From Prosthecobacter sp. (lineage in GTDB: Bacteria > Verrucomicrobiota > Verrucomicrobiia > Verrucomicrobiales > Verrucomicrobiaceae), in NCBI GenBank assembly GCA_017853885.1, contig JAFMIR010000002.1, positions 62,001 to 126,000 on the forward strand: a stretch of DNA of 64,000 nucleotides, read 5' to 3'. The position numbers were made by a program, and so were the translations under genes. Numbering within the stretch: position 1 is the stretch's first letter; the number at the start of each line of letters is the position of its first letter. Shown in pieces: positions 44,500-52,937 of this stretch. The notes beneath the pieces were generated by a model that was not told the origin of the DNA, did not search any database, and saw only the letters and a list, made by a program, of their open reading frames with translations.

Positions 44500-45786
44500 A
44501 TGTCTCTTCCTCGTCTAGCCATCATTGGCTCTGGCATCTCCGGCCTGGGCTGCGCTTACTTTTTGCACCGAAAGTTCAACCTTACAGTCTTTGAGGCCGA
44601 AGGCTATATCGGTGGGCATACAAATACAATCACAGTCAAGGAAGATGGCATCGATCTGGCCATAGATACAGGTTTCATGGTGTTTAATCACAACACCTAT
44701 CCTCTCCTTTGCCGGTTGTTTGATGAACTTGGTGTTGAGACAAAAAAAACGGACATGTCTTTCAGCATGGTGCATGAGCGCAGCGGCTATGAGTGGAACG
44801 GCGGCGGCTTGGAGAAGATTTTTGGACAACGGAAGAACCTGTTCAGTCCTCGGTTCTGGCGATTTATTCTTCAGATCAACCGCTTCAATTCTCACTGCCT
44901 CGCTGCGATGAATGATTCGCGTTACGAGCGCATGACGTTAGGCGAGTTCGCGCGTCATTGCGGCTACGGGCAGGACTTCCTTGATCTGTACATTCTGCCA
45001 ATGGGTAGTGCTGTTTGGTCCACGCCACCGGAACGAATGCTTGATTTCCCAGCGCGTACGCTGATGCACTTCTGGTTCAACCACGGCTTTCTCGCCATGC
45101 ATACGCGGCGGCAGTGGTGGACGGTCTGCGATGGCTCTCGCCAATATGTGCAAAAACTCATCCCTCCATTCGCTGACAAAATCCGACTCAAAACGCCGAT
45201 TGCCAGCATCGAACGCCGAGATCACCAAGTCATCGTGCAGCCCCAAAATGATCCTGCGGAGGTTTTTGACCACGTTATCGTTGCCTCGCATGCGCCTACA
45301 AGCCTTCGTATGCTCGCTAATCCTACACCTCTTGAGCAAGATATTCTCTCTGCTTTCAAGTATGAGCCGAACAAAGCCACCCTGCACACCGATGAGCAGT
45401 ATATGCCGAAAACCCGACGTTGCTGGGCCTCGTGGAACTATCGTATCTCGCACGACTCGCATGGCAATATCGTGCCCAGTGCTCACTACTGGATGAACAA
45501 CCTGCAGGGCGTATCAGAGAAGAGAAACTACTTTGTCTCCATTAATGCGCCGAACACGCTTGACGAATCGAAAATTCTTCGGCGTATCGACTATGAACAC
45601 CCGCTCTTTGATTTGGCTGCTATCGATGCCCAAAAGCGTCTGTCCGAACTGCGGGAAGCATCACGCATTACCCATACCCACTTCTGCGGTGCTTGGAGTC
45701 GATACGGCTTCCACGAGGACGGCTTCCTCTCTGCGGTGGAAACGTGTGAGCATTTGCTTCAAGGTGACCCATGGACTCACCGATGA
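44500..45786 (+). CDS. FAD-dependent amine-oxidase-like oxidoreductase of the CFA cluster
   Basis: A 428-residue flavoprotein. The Rossmann-type nucleotide-binding loop is at the start (LAIIGSGISGLGCAYFL). The acidic end of beta-2 is in VFEAEGYIGGHTNT, and the GFMVFNHNTYPLL segment is typical of the NAD/FAD-binding COG2907 family. The C-terminal FAD contact is in HTHFCGAWSRYGFHEDGFLSAVE. It has no signal peptide, so it is probably cytoplasmic or peripheral on the membrane. In many bacteria this family sits next to DUF1365 and CFA-synthase genes, as here, and an oxidation or desaturation of methylated acyl chains is suspected. It opens the operon and overlaps the DUF1365 gene (ATG at 45783 inside its stop). 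Confidence 0.85.
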   Translation: MSLPRLAIIGSGISGLGCAYFLHRKFNLTVFEAEGYIGGHTNTITVKEDGIDLAIDTGFMVFNHNTYPLLCRLFDELGVETKKTDMSFSMVHERSGYEWNGGGLEKIFGQRKNLFSPRFWRFILQINRFNSHCLAAMNDSRYERMTLGEFARHCGYGQDFLDLYILPMGSAVWSTPPERMLDFPARTLMHFWFNHGFLAMHTRRQWWTVCDGSRQYVQKLIPPFADKIRLKTPIASIERRDHQVIVQPQNDPAEVFDHVIVASHAPTSLRMLANPTPLEQDILSAFKYEPNKATLHTDEQYMPKTRRCWASWNYRISHDSHGNIVPSAHYWMNNLQGVSEKRNYFVSINAPNTLDESKILRRIDYEHPLFDLAAIDAQKRLSELREASRITHTHFCGAWSRYGFHEDGFLSAVETCEHLLQGDPWTHR

Positions 45787-46574
45787 CATCCGCCCTATAC
45801 GAATGCGAGGTTGTTCACGAACGACTTCTGCCTCGGAGGCATAGTTTTCGATATCATTTGTTCTTCATGGATCTGTGGCTGGATGAATTGCCGAGACTGG
45901 ATCGCGAATTGCGACTGTTCAGTATGGATCGTTTCAATGCTTATACCTTTCGCGATGAGGATCATTTGGACCTTGGCGCAGGTCATTTGAGACTGAATTT
46001 GGAGAAATGGCTGCATGAGAAGTATGGCGTGCCCCTAGACTCGAGTTGTCGAATTCGTTTGGTCACGTTGCCCCGTATCGCAGGCTACATTTTTAATCCG
46101 GTATGTTTTTATTTCGTTTACGACTGCAGCGGCAGGGCCATCCATGCTATTTGCGAGGTCACGAATACTTTTCACGAGTTGAAGCCCTATCTCCTTGCCG
46201 CCCCCCAGCGCGAAGGGTTCTTCGAGCTAATCGTGCCCAAGCACTTTTACGTCTCCCCCTTCTCAAGGTTAGACACCAGCTTCCACTTCAAGTTGGAAGT
46301 ACCTGGGGATCAGATTCGTATTCACATCGACGAAATCGAAAACGGCCAGAAAAGTCTTTTGAGTTGGATTCATGGACGTCGGGTTCCACTGACGGATCAA
46401 CGCCTTGCCATTTATTTCATTCGCTATCCGGCTTTGACACTGCAAGTGATCGCCAAGATTCACTGGCAGGCTTTCCGCCTCTGGTGGAGACGTTTTGAAT
46501 TCTTCCGCAAATGCACAAACCGCCATTTGCAAACTGAACTCTATCGTCCACATCGCAGCCTAACCGAAACCTGA
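45783..46574 (+). CDS. DUF1365 family protein
   Basis: A 263-residue member of DUF1365, a family of unknown chemistry found almost always beside CFA-synthase-like genes. Conserved segments are LYECEVVHERLLPRRHSFRYHLFFMDLWLDEL, DHLDLGAGHL, LVTLPRIAGYIFNPVCFYFVYD, ICEVTNTFHE and KHFYVSPFSRLDTSFHFKL. No transmembrane helix or known catalytic motif is seen, though several conserved His residues are present. Two starts are possible: ATG at 45783 overlapping the flavoprotein stop (ATGA), used here, and ATG at 45771. The ATGA overlap shows translational coupling. It ends five bases before the CFA-like gene. Confidence 0.88.
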   Translation: MTSALYECEVVHERLLPRRHSFRYHLFFMDLWLDELPRLDRELRLFSMDRFNAYTFRDEDHLDLGAGHLRLNLEKWLHEKYGVPLDSSCRIRLVTLPRIAGYIFNPVCFYFVYDCSGRAIHAICEVTNTFHELKPYLLAAPQREGFFELIVPKHFYVSPFSRLDTSFHFKLEVPGDQIRIHIDEIENGQKSLLSWIHGRRVPLTDQRLAIYFIRYPALTLQVIAKIHWQAFRLWWRRFEFFRKCTNRHLQTELYRPHRSLTET

Positions 46575-46579
46575 GCTTC

Positions 46580-47896
46580 ATGAACGCATCCACTGCTTTG
46601 CCATCCATTGATTCTATGGAGATGCCCCAGACTTGCAGCCGTTGGGCACTTGCCATTTCCAGGCGTTGCTTGCACCGATGGCTGGTGCTGCGGGCGCTTC
46701 GGTCATTTGCTAAAGGCCGGATGCAAATCGATCTGCCTGGCGGCGAACAACTTTATTTTGGCGATCCATCGCTCACAGAGGTGACCGCTCACATTCAGGT
46801 GTTGAAGCCACTGCCGTTTTTCATCCATGTGGCCCGTTTCGGAGGCGTGGGTCTCGGTGAAGCCTACACGGAGGGCTGGTGGGACACGCCGGACCTTCGC
46901 GCTGTTCTGGATTGGTTCATCATCAACATTCAGAGTAGTCCAAAACTCAACGGCTCATCCCAGCGCTTCAAAATGATCGGTTTCCTCAAGTTTGTGAACC
47001 GCGTTCAGCACCTCCTACGCCCCAATTCAATCCGAACCAGCCGTCGGAATATCTCCGAGCATTACGATCTTGGAAATGCCTTCTACAAACTCTGGCTTGA
47101 TCCCACGATGACTTACTCTGCGGCGAAATTCACGCGGCCTGACCAGTCGCTCGAACAAGCGCAGATTGCCAAATACGATTCTCTCTGCGAAAAGCTACAT
47201 CTCAAGCCTAGCGATCACGTCTTGGAGATTGGCTGCGGTTGGGGAGGCTTTAGCATACATGCGGCGAAAAAGTATGGCTGCCGTGTCACCGGTGTCACCA
47301 TATCGCAAGAGCAGTTTAAGGAAGCTACCAAACGCATCAAAGAAGCGGGGATGGATCACCGTATCGAGATTCGTTTCCAAGATTATCGACACATTACTGG
47401 TCAGTTCGATAAGATCGCCTCGATTGAAATGCTGGAAGCCGTTGGTGAAAAGTATCTAGAAACCTACTTCGCCAAGTGCGCGGAGGTGCTTGCCCCACAT
47501 GGTATCTTGGCCGTGCAGATGATCACGGTCCCGGATCATCACTTTCGCCAGCTTGCCAAAGGAACGGATTGGATCCAAAAGCATATTTTTCCAGGCTCGC
47601 TGCTGCTGGCTGTTGGTCGGGTGAATGAGGCAATTCGTAGAACCAGCAAGCTTAGTCCGCTGGCGCTTGAGGATCTGGGCCAGGGCTACGCTCGCACGAT
47701 GCGAGAGTGGTTTGATTTATTCAATGCAAAGCTCGAAGAAGTTCGTGCCCAAGGCTTTAGCGAAGTCTTCATTCGCAAATGGAACTATTACTTAAAGTAT
47801 TGCGAATCTGCTTTTGCTACACGCAATATCAGCGTGGTGCAGGCTTCTTGGAGTCGTTATCATCATGAGGCCGCACGCGTTATGCGTGCTTCCTGA
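46580..47896 (+). CDS. cfa: Cyclopropane-fatty-acyl-phospholipid synthase homologue with an altered active site
   Basis: A 438-residue SAM-dependent methyltransferase of the CFA family, which methylates double bonds of membrane phospholipids. The N-terminal lipid-binding segment contains GGVGLGEAYTEGWW, then SEHYDLGNAFYKLWLD, and the SAM loop LEIGCGWGGFSIHAA at 215-229. Compared with E. coli Cfa, the bicarbonate ligand Cys139 aligns with Ala181 in TYSAAKF. Glu239 is kept as Glu286, His266 becomes Gln313, and Tyr317 becomes Phe378. The product could therefore be a methyl-branched or otherwise modified chain instead of a ring. It is the third gene of a tight six-gene operon. Confidence 0.88.
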   Translation: MNASTALPSIDSMEMPQTCSRWALAISRRCLHRWLVLRALRSFAKGRMQIDLPGGEQLYFGDPSLTEVTAHIQVLKPLPFFIHVARFGGVGLGEAYTEGWWDTPDLRAVLDWFIINIQSSPKLNGSSQRFKMIGFLKFVNRVQHLLRPNSIRTSRRNISEHYDLGNAFYKLWLDPTMTYSAAKFTRPDQSLEQAQIAKYDSLCEKLHLKPSDHVLEIGCGWGGFSIHAAKKYGCRVTGVTISQEQFKEATKRIKEAGMDHRIEIRFQDYRHITGQFDKIASIEMLEAVGEKYLETYFAKCAEVLAPHGILAVQMITVPDHHFRQLAKGTDWIQKHIFPGSLLLAVGRVNEAIRRTSKLSPLALEDLGQGYARTMREWFDLFNAKLEEVRAQGFSEVFIRKWNYYLKYCESAFATRNISVVQASWSRYHHEAARVMRAS

Positions 47897-47907
47897 TCAA
47901 CTCTGAA

Positions 47908-48255
47908 ATGACGACCATGATTGTCGGCCTAAGAGCTTTGTTTTGCATCGTCTTGATTTCCATGCTGACCGTGACGTCTTGGGCTAGCTTGGAGTGTGCC
48001 CTATGGAAGACGCCCGCGGAAGTAGTGAAACATCCGTGGTTCATTGCCACACTCCTAGACACCTACTGGTCATTTCTGACCTTTTACTGTTGGGTTGCCT
48101 ACAAAGAGACATCATGGATAGCACGCGTTGTTTGGCTGGTAAGCATTCTAATTCTCGGAAACATCGCGATGGCGCTGTATATGCTCATTCAGCTTTTTCA
48201 GGTGCCTGCGAATAGTCCCATTGAGAAGATTCTGCTGCAAAGGAGGTCCTCATGA
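47908..48255 (+). CDS. DUF1475 family membrane protein
   Basis: A 115-residue protein with three hydrophobic helices (about 7-26, 44-65 and 72-94). The SWASLECALWKTP and DTYWSFLTFYCWVAYKE blocks are characteristic of DUF1475, a small membrane family of unknown role that follows CFA-synthase genes in many genomes. It starts 12 bp after the CFA-like gene and overlaps the start of the next gene by four bases (ATGA), so it is coupled to the DUF1295 gene. Confidence 0.8.
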   Translation: MTTMIVGLRALFCIVLISMLTVTSWASLECALWKTPAEVVKHPWFIATLLDTYWSFLTFYCWVAYKETSWIARVVWLVSILILGNIAMALYMLIQLFQVPANSPIEKILLQRRSS

Positions 48256-49025
48256 GTGCTTTGATCGCTGCGTTGATCCTTCTCGTTTTCTTTTTCTTCA
48301 CTTGGTGGCTCAGCGTGCGTTTGGAAAACTATTCGTTTGTTGATGTGACGTGGTCATTGAGCTTTGCACCGGTGGCGGTTTGGTATGCTTTGACCGGTCA
48401 AGGTTGGAGCATTAGGCGCATTGCTATTGCGGTTCTCGTGTCGTTTTGGAGTCTGCGTCTAGGCGTCTATCTTTGGAAACGCGTCGCTAGCCACCATCCA
48501 AAAGAAGATGTGCGTTATGCCGTCCTGCGTCAGAGGTGGGCAAGTAACCCTCACAGAGCTTTTCTGTTGTTCTTCCTCGCACAGGCTGTGCTTGTTTGGC
48601 TGCTGATGCTGCCGGTAAGATTGATTGCGAATCGACCTGAAACAGCCTTCGATCTTCTCGAGGGCTTGGGCTTAATTGTTTGGGTCTTCGCCCTGATTGG
48701 CGAAGGCATTGCGGATGCCCAACTTGCCCGCTTCAAACGCACGAATACCGATTCGAAGGCTATCTGCCAGATCGGCTTGTGGCACTACAGCCGACACCCG
48801 AACTACTTTTTCCAGTCGCTGCTCTGGTGGGGGCTTTTTTTGATGACTCTACCTGCCCCATGGGGTTGGATGGCCATCGTGGCTCCGCTGGCGATGCTGC
48901 ACTTTCTACTTAACGTGACGGGTATACCGCTAACCGAAAAACTCTCTATTGATAAGCGTGGCGAGATATATCGCGATTATCAGCGCACTACGAGCGCCTT
49001 TGTGCCATGGTTCCCTAAAAACTGA
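48252..49025 (+). CDS. DUF1295 family membrane protein (steroid 5-alpha-reductase-like)
   Basis: A 257-residue polytopic membrane protein. DUF1295 proteins share a fold with steroid 5-alpha-reductase and isoprenylcysteine methyltransferases. Motifs are RLENYSFVDVTWSLSFAPVA, WSLRLGVYLWKR, the conserved HYSRHPNYFFQSLLWWG segment used in this superfamily to bind a cofactor, and a C-terminal GIPLTEKLSIDKRGEIYRDYQR. It may reduce or methylate a lipid, which is inference from fold and neighbourhood. It is coupled by overlap to the DUF1475 gene and is followed after 34 bp by a second methyltransferase. Confidence 0.87.
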   Translation: MSALIAALILLVFFFFTWWLSVRLENYSFVDVTWSLSFAPVAVWYALTGQGWSIRRIAIAVLVSFWSLRLGVYLWKRVASHHPKEDVRYAVLRQRWASNPHRAFLLFFLAQAVLVWLLMLPVRLIANRPETAFDLLEGLGLIVWVFALIGEGIADAQLARFKRTNTDSKAICQIGLWHYSRHPNYFFQSLLWWGLFLMTLPAPWGWMAIVAPLAMLHFLLNVTGIPLTEKLSIDKRGEIYRDYQRTTSAFVPWFPKN

Positions 49026-49059
49026 ATCTGATCTCAGACATTTCGCACACATATCTGCA

Positions 49060-50100
49060 ATGCTTAACGTCAATGACCTTATTGCCAAAGACATCTTACC
49101 GGATGCTGTGATTCGTTTTGGTATCCGACAGCGCCTTGCCAGCGTGTTGGCGAAAAATCAAGAGCCCAGTGTCGAGGCGCAAAAAGCGCGTCTGATGCGC
49201 CATGTGGCTGAGTTGAAAGCCATGCCGGTGGCCATTGGGACGCAGGAAGCCAATGAGCAGCACTATGAGGTGCCAACTCGTTTTTATCAGCTATGCCTCG
49301 GTAAACATCTCAAATACAGCAGCGGCTACTGGCCGCATGAAACGACTACATTCGATGAATCGGAGGCAATCATGCTTCAGATGACTTGTGAACGTGCGGA
49401 GCTTGTGGATGGTCAGCGCATTTTGGAACTAGGTTGCGGCTGGGGCTCGCTTTCACTGTGGATGGCGGAGCATTATCCGAACGCAAAAATCACTAGCGTC
49501 TCGAATTCTCGCACGCAGAAAGAATTTATCGATGCAGTGGCATTGAGGCGCGGTCTCAAGAACTTGACGATTATCACTGCCAACATGGTCACGTTTGAAG
49601 GTGTGGGCGCTGGCATCTTCGACCGCTGCGTGTCGGTGGAAATGTTCGAGCACATGAAGAACTACCAAGAGCTTTTACGGCGTGTCTCCATCTGGTTGAA
49701 GCCGGGCGGGAAGCTCTTTGTTCACATCTTTACTCATCGTGAGTATGCCTATCACTTTGAAGCCACAAGTGAATCCGAATGGATGGCTAAGTATTTCTTC
49801 ACCGGTGGTCAAATGCCAAGTGATGACCTCCTGCTGTATTTCCAAGATCACCTCAAGCTTGAAGCCCATTGGTGCATCAGCGGCACGCACTACAGTAAAA
49901 CTTCTGAGGCTTGGCTGTCAAAAATGGATGCCAACAAAGGCAGTATCATGCCGCTTTTTCGTCAGACCTATGGTGATGACCAAGCAGTGAAGTGGTGGTG
50001 CTACTGGCGGATCTTTTTCATGGCATGTGCAGAACTCTGGGGTTACCGCAATGGTGAGGAGTGGATCGTAAGCCACTACCGTTTTAGCAATCCGCTTTAG
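49060..50100 (+). CDS. CFA-synthase-superfamily methyltransferase of the coclaurine N-methyltransferase type
   Basis: A 346-residue SAM-dependent methyltransferase. The SAM loop is ILELGCGWGSLSLWMAEHYP (121-140). The Glu-His pair used by plant tetrahydroisoquinoline N-methyltransferases is at Glu197-His198 in VEMFEHMKNY. The block FFTGGQMPSDDLLLYFQDHL (247-266), followed by WCISGTHYSKTSEAWL, is very close to the plant CNMT sequence. Bacterial members are widespread and have no established substrate. Amine N-methylation or acyl-chain methylation are both open. It is the last gene of the lipid operon. Its stop overlaps the stop of the convergent Rrf2 gene. The ATG at 49060 is taken; the frame is open upstream into the DUF1295 gene. 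Confidence 0.85.
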   Translation: MLNVNDLIAKDILPDAVIRFGIRQRLASVLAKNQEPSVEAQKARLMRHVAELKAMPVAIGTQEANEQHYEVPTRFYQLCLGKHLKYSSGYWPHETTTFDESEAIMLQMTCERAELVDGQRILELGCGWGSLSLWMAEHYPNAKITSVSNSRTQKEFIDAVALRRGLKNLTIITANMVTFEGVGAGIFDRCVSVEMFEHMKNYQELLRRVSIWLKPGGKLFVHIFTHREYAYHFEATSESEWMAKYFFTGGQMPSDDLLLYFQDHLKLEAHWCISGTHYSKTSEAWLSKMDANKGSIMPLFRQTYGDDQAVKWWCYWRIFFMACAELWGYRNGEEWIVSHYRFSNPL

Positions 50101-50504
50101 ATTTCGAAGCTGACGGTCTCTCTTTGCTGCTCTTTTTCGATAACGTTTGCCACGGTGGTTAGGCTGAACCACTCGATAACTTGCTCGCGGAGGTCGGCAA
50201 AGACGTTGCTGAGCGCTTCGCTCTCTCTTCCTGGCAGTGGATCAAACGGGCCATCGAAGAGGGCAACGACCTCACCTAGCGTAATTTTAGCAGGTTTGAC
50301 CAGAAGTTGATAACCACCTCCAACACCGCGTTTGCTTCGCAATATACCACTATTTTTCAGAGACAGAAGGATCTGTTCGAGAAACTTGAGCGGGATGCCT
50401 TCGGATTTCGCGAGCTCCTGAATTGAAAAATTTGCCCCCTCGCGGGCACGCCCCATTGCCACGAGTGCTCGTAGGGCGTATTCGGCTTTTTTGGAGAGTT
50501 TCAT
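50097..50504 (-). CDS. Rrf2-family transcriptional regulator without cluster cysteines
   Basis: A 135-residue winged-helix regulator. The N-terminus MKLSKKAEYALRALVAMGRA and the recognition helix region EGIPLKFLEQILLSLKNSGILRSKRGVGGGYQL are diagnostic of Rrf2. IscR and NsrR carry three Cys in the following loop, but this protein has no Cys at all, so it cannot bind the usual Fe-S cluster and must sense something else or act constitutively. The ATG at 50504 is the family start. It is convergent with the lipid operon, sharing stop codons, and divergent from rarA. Its target genes cannot be read from the sequence. Confidence 0.87.
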   Translation of the reverse strand: MKLSKKAEYALRALVAMGRAREGANFSIQELAKSEGIPLKFLEQILLSLKNSGILRSKRGVGGGYQLLVKPAKITLGEVVALFDGPFDPLPGRESEALSNVFADLREQVIEWFSLTTVANVIEKEQQRETVSFEI

Positions 50505-50573
50505 GGAGTGGTCAGTGTGGCGGGTAAAATCGAAGTGCAAAGCGCCAAATGCTCGGCATCTCGTCCGACACTC

Positions 50574-51941
50574 ATGACGAACGACTTTTTTACCCAACCT
50601 TCTGCCTCGGAGTCAAGCCGTAGAGCATTGACCACGCATGGCAAGTCCGCGCCGCTGGCCTCACGTATGCGGCCCCTGACGCTCGCGGAGTACACAGGTC
50701 AGCAGCATATCCTCGCCGAGGGAAAACTGCTACGCCGAGCCGTGCAGGCGGACCGTTTTTCGTCCATTATCCTTTATGGTCCCCCGGGCGTGGGTAAAAC
50801 CACTTTGGCTCATATCATCAGTCGTGAGACAAAGTCACGCTTCATCGCTCTAAGTGGCGTCGAGAGCAGCGTGGCAGACATTCGGCTGGAGGCAGAGCAT
50901 GCTGAACAGCATTTGCGCCTGTATGATAAGACGACGATTCTCTTTGTGGACGAGATTCACCGTTTCAACAAGGCGCAGCAGGATGTACTGCTACCACATC
51001 TCGAGCGGGGCACAGTGCGCTTCATTGGAGCTACCACTCACAATCCTTTCTTTTACGTCAATAGCCCTCTCGTGAGCCGTTCACAGGTGTTTCAGCTCGA
51101 ACCACTAGGCATTGCCGACCTTGAAGTTCTGATCGAGCGTGCCTTAACAGACACAGAGCGAGGTTTGGGAGGTCAAAATGTGCGTATCGATGCCGATGCA
51201 CGTTTACATCTTGCCACTGTGGCGGACGGAGATGCTCGTCGCTGCCTCAATGCGCTGGAGTTGGCAGTGCTAACGACAACACCGAATGCACAGGGGGGGA
51301 TCGTTGTCACTCTCACTGCGGCAGAGGAAAGCATGCAGCAGAAAACCGTTGTCTATGACGGTGATGGAGATGCACATTATGATACCATTAGTGCCTTCAT
51401 CAAGAGCATGCGTGCCAGTGATCCCGATGCCACGCTCTACTGGCTTGCGAAAATGCTGCATGCTGGTGAGGATATCCGTTTTATAGCCAGACGTATTGTC
51501 ATCGCCGCCAGCGAGGATGTGGGTATGGCGGATAGCAACGCGCTGCGTGTCGCAGTAGCTGCACAGCAGGCCGTGGAAGCTGTCGGTATGCCAGAGGCAC
51601 GAATCCTCCTTGCGCACGCCGCTCTCTACAATGCTACCGCGCCAAAGAGCAACCGTGCTTACCTCGGCATTGACGCCGCACTCAAGGATATCCGAGAGGG
51701 GCGCACCCTGCCGGTCCCGCGTCACCTTCGTGACGGTCACTATAAAGGAGCCAAGCAGTTCGGCAATGGAGAGGGCTATTTGTACCCTCATGACTACGAA
51801 GGTGGTTTCGTGCCTCAGCGTTGCATCGAGGGGGGCAGCATTTATTACGAGCCAACCAACAACGGCCTCGAGGCTCGCATCAAAGAGCGCCTTAAACAAT
51901 GGCGCGATCAGTGGGATTCCGCTGCTCACACGCAAGCCTGA
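50574..51941 (+). CDS. rarA: Replication-associated recombination ATPase RarA (MgsA)
   Basis: A 455-residue AAA+ ATPase that acts at stalled replication forks. It has Walker A ILYGPPGVGKTT, Walker B ILFVDEIHRFNKAQQD, the sensor segment FIGATTHNPFF, and Arg finger region SPLVSRSQVFQLEPL. The tetramerisation domain holds KSMRASDPDATLYWLAKMLHAGEDIRFIARR. The family C-terminus is YKGAKQFGNGEGYLYPHDYEGGFVPQ. The start at 50574 follows a plausible N-terminus; the frame extends to 50508. The extension before LASRMRPLTLAEYTGQQHI is longer than in E. coli. It is divergent from the Rrf2 regulator with only about 70 bp between the starts. Confidence 0.95.
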   Translation: MTNDFFTQPSASESSRRALTTHGKSAPLASRMRPLTLAEYTGQQHILAEGKLLRRAVQADRFSSIILYGPPGVGKTTLAHIISRETKSRFIALSGVESSVADIRLEAEHAEQHLRLYDKTTILFVDEIHRFNKAQQDVLLPHLERGTVRFIGATTHNPFFYVNSPLVSRSQVFQLEPLGIADLEVLIERALTDTERGLGGQNVRIDADARLHLATVADGDARRCLNALELAVLTTTPNAQGGIVVTLTAAEESMQQKTVVYDGDGDAHYDTISAFIKSMRASDPDATLYWLAKMLHAGEDIRFIARRIVIAASEDVGMADSNALRVAVAAQQAVEAVGMPEARILLAHAALYNATAPKSNRAYLGIDAALKDIREGRTLPVPRHLRDGHYKGAKQFGNGEGYLYPHDYEGGFVPQRCIEGGSIYYEPTNNGLEARIKERLKQWRDQWDSAAHTQA

Positions 51942-52004
51942 TCAGACGGGTCTTTCAGTGGCATTCTTAACAAAGTCTATCCTTATGAGCCTTTGCTGTT
52001 TGTT

Positions 52005-52030
52005 ACCTGATTCATACTTCTAGATCAGGT
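52005..52030. terminator. Possible terminator hairpin between rarA and the ABC operon
   Basis: ACCTGAT (52005-52011) pairs perfectly with ATCAGGT (52024-52030) across a 12-base loop in the gap between convergent genes. TTT follows but no long T-run. It could end either transcript. Weak evidence. Confidence 0.35.
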
Positions 52031-52136
52031 TTGGCTCGTTGCCATCAATGAGAAGGTGCGGGGGGCGGGCATGACAGCCAGCGTTGTGGGAACCTAGCCT
52101 CAAAAGGTCAACGCCAAGTGCTTTTTTCGTGCGGGA

Positions 52137-52853
52137 TCATGCAGCCTTTTCGAGCCGGGAAGCCATGGCGGCAGGTTCGTCGCGTTCGATGACACCATCA
52201 CGCAGGCGGATGAGCCGGGTGCATCGCTCGATCATGCGTTCGTCGTGAGTTACAAAAACGAGGGTTTTACCGATTCGGTTCAAATCGTCAAAGATTTCAA
52301 GAATTTCTTGTCCGGATTTGCTGTCGAGATTCCCCGTGGCCTCATCTGCGAGGATCATAAGGGGATTGTTTGAAAGAGCACGAGCAATGGCGACACGTTG
52401 CTGTTGCCCACCGGAGAGTTCGGTTGGTTTATGGTAAAGACGGTGTTCCAGTCCGACTTGCTTGGCGAGTCGGGTGGCCACCTCGATCATATCAGCGTCC
52501 TTGGCTCCGCCGTAATACATGGGTACAGCAATATTTTCGATGACGCTGAGTTGCTGGATCAAATTGTAGCTCTGAAAGATAAACCCAAGATTCCTATTCC
52601 GGGCGGCGGATAGGTTGTCGTCGTCTAGGTGAGCCACGTTTTGACCGCCGAGGAAATAATCACCACTGGTGGGCTGATCCAGACAACCCAAAACGTTGAG
52701 AAGTGTCGATTTGCCGCAGCCAGAAGGACCCATGATGCAAACATACTCGCCTGGGTAGATGGATAGGGAAACTCCCTGCAGCACATGCTGGGTTATGTCG
52801 CCCATGCGGTAGCTTTTGCGGATGTCCACAAGCTTGATGATGGGTTCAGCCAT
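52137..52853 (-). CDS. ABC transporter ATP-binding protein (MacB/LolD-type)
   Basis: A 238-residue nucleotide-binding subunit. It has Walker A GPSGCGKSTLLN, Q-loop FIFQSYNLIQ, signature LSGGQQQRVAIARAL, Walker B LMILADEATGNLD, and the H-loop VFVTHDERM. The sequence matches the MacB/LolD/FtsE group, which drives extrusion of lipoproteins, peptides or macrolides with a permease carrying an extracytoplasmic domain. It is 84 bp downstream of the adaptor gene on the same strand and ends the operon. No permease follows, since a convergent rarA lies 195 bp away, so the membrane subunit must be supplied from elsewhere. Confidence 0.93.
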   Translation of the reverse strand: MAEPIIKLVDIRKSYRMGDITQHVLQGVSLSIYPGEYVCIMGPSGCGKSTLLNVLGCLDQPTSGDYFLGGQNVAHLDDDNLSAARNRNLGFIFQSYNLIQQLSVIENIAVPMYYGGAKDADMIEVATRLAKQVGLEHRLYHKPTELSGGQQQRVAIARALSNNPLMILADEATGNLDSKSGQEILEIFDDLNRIGKTLVFVTHDERMIERCTRLIRLRDGVIERDEPAAMASRLEKAA

Positions 52854-52937
52854 GAGTGGGACGATGCTCGGTTCCGAGTGCGGTGTTCTTTCGAGGTTAT
52901 ATCAATTTAGACCGGGCGTCTGTCGGCGTGCTGCCGT

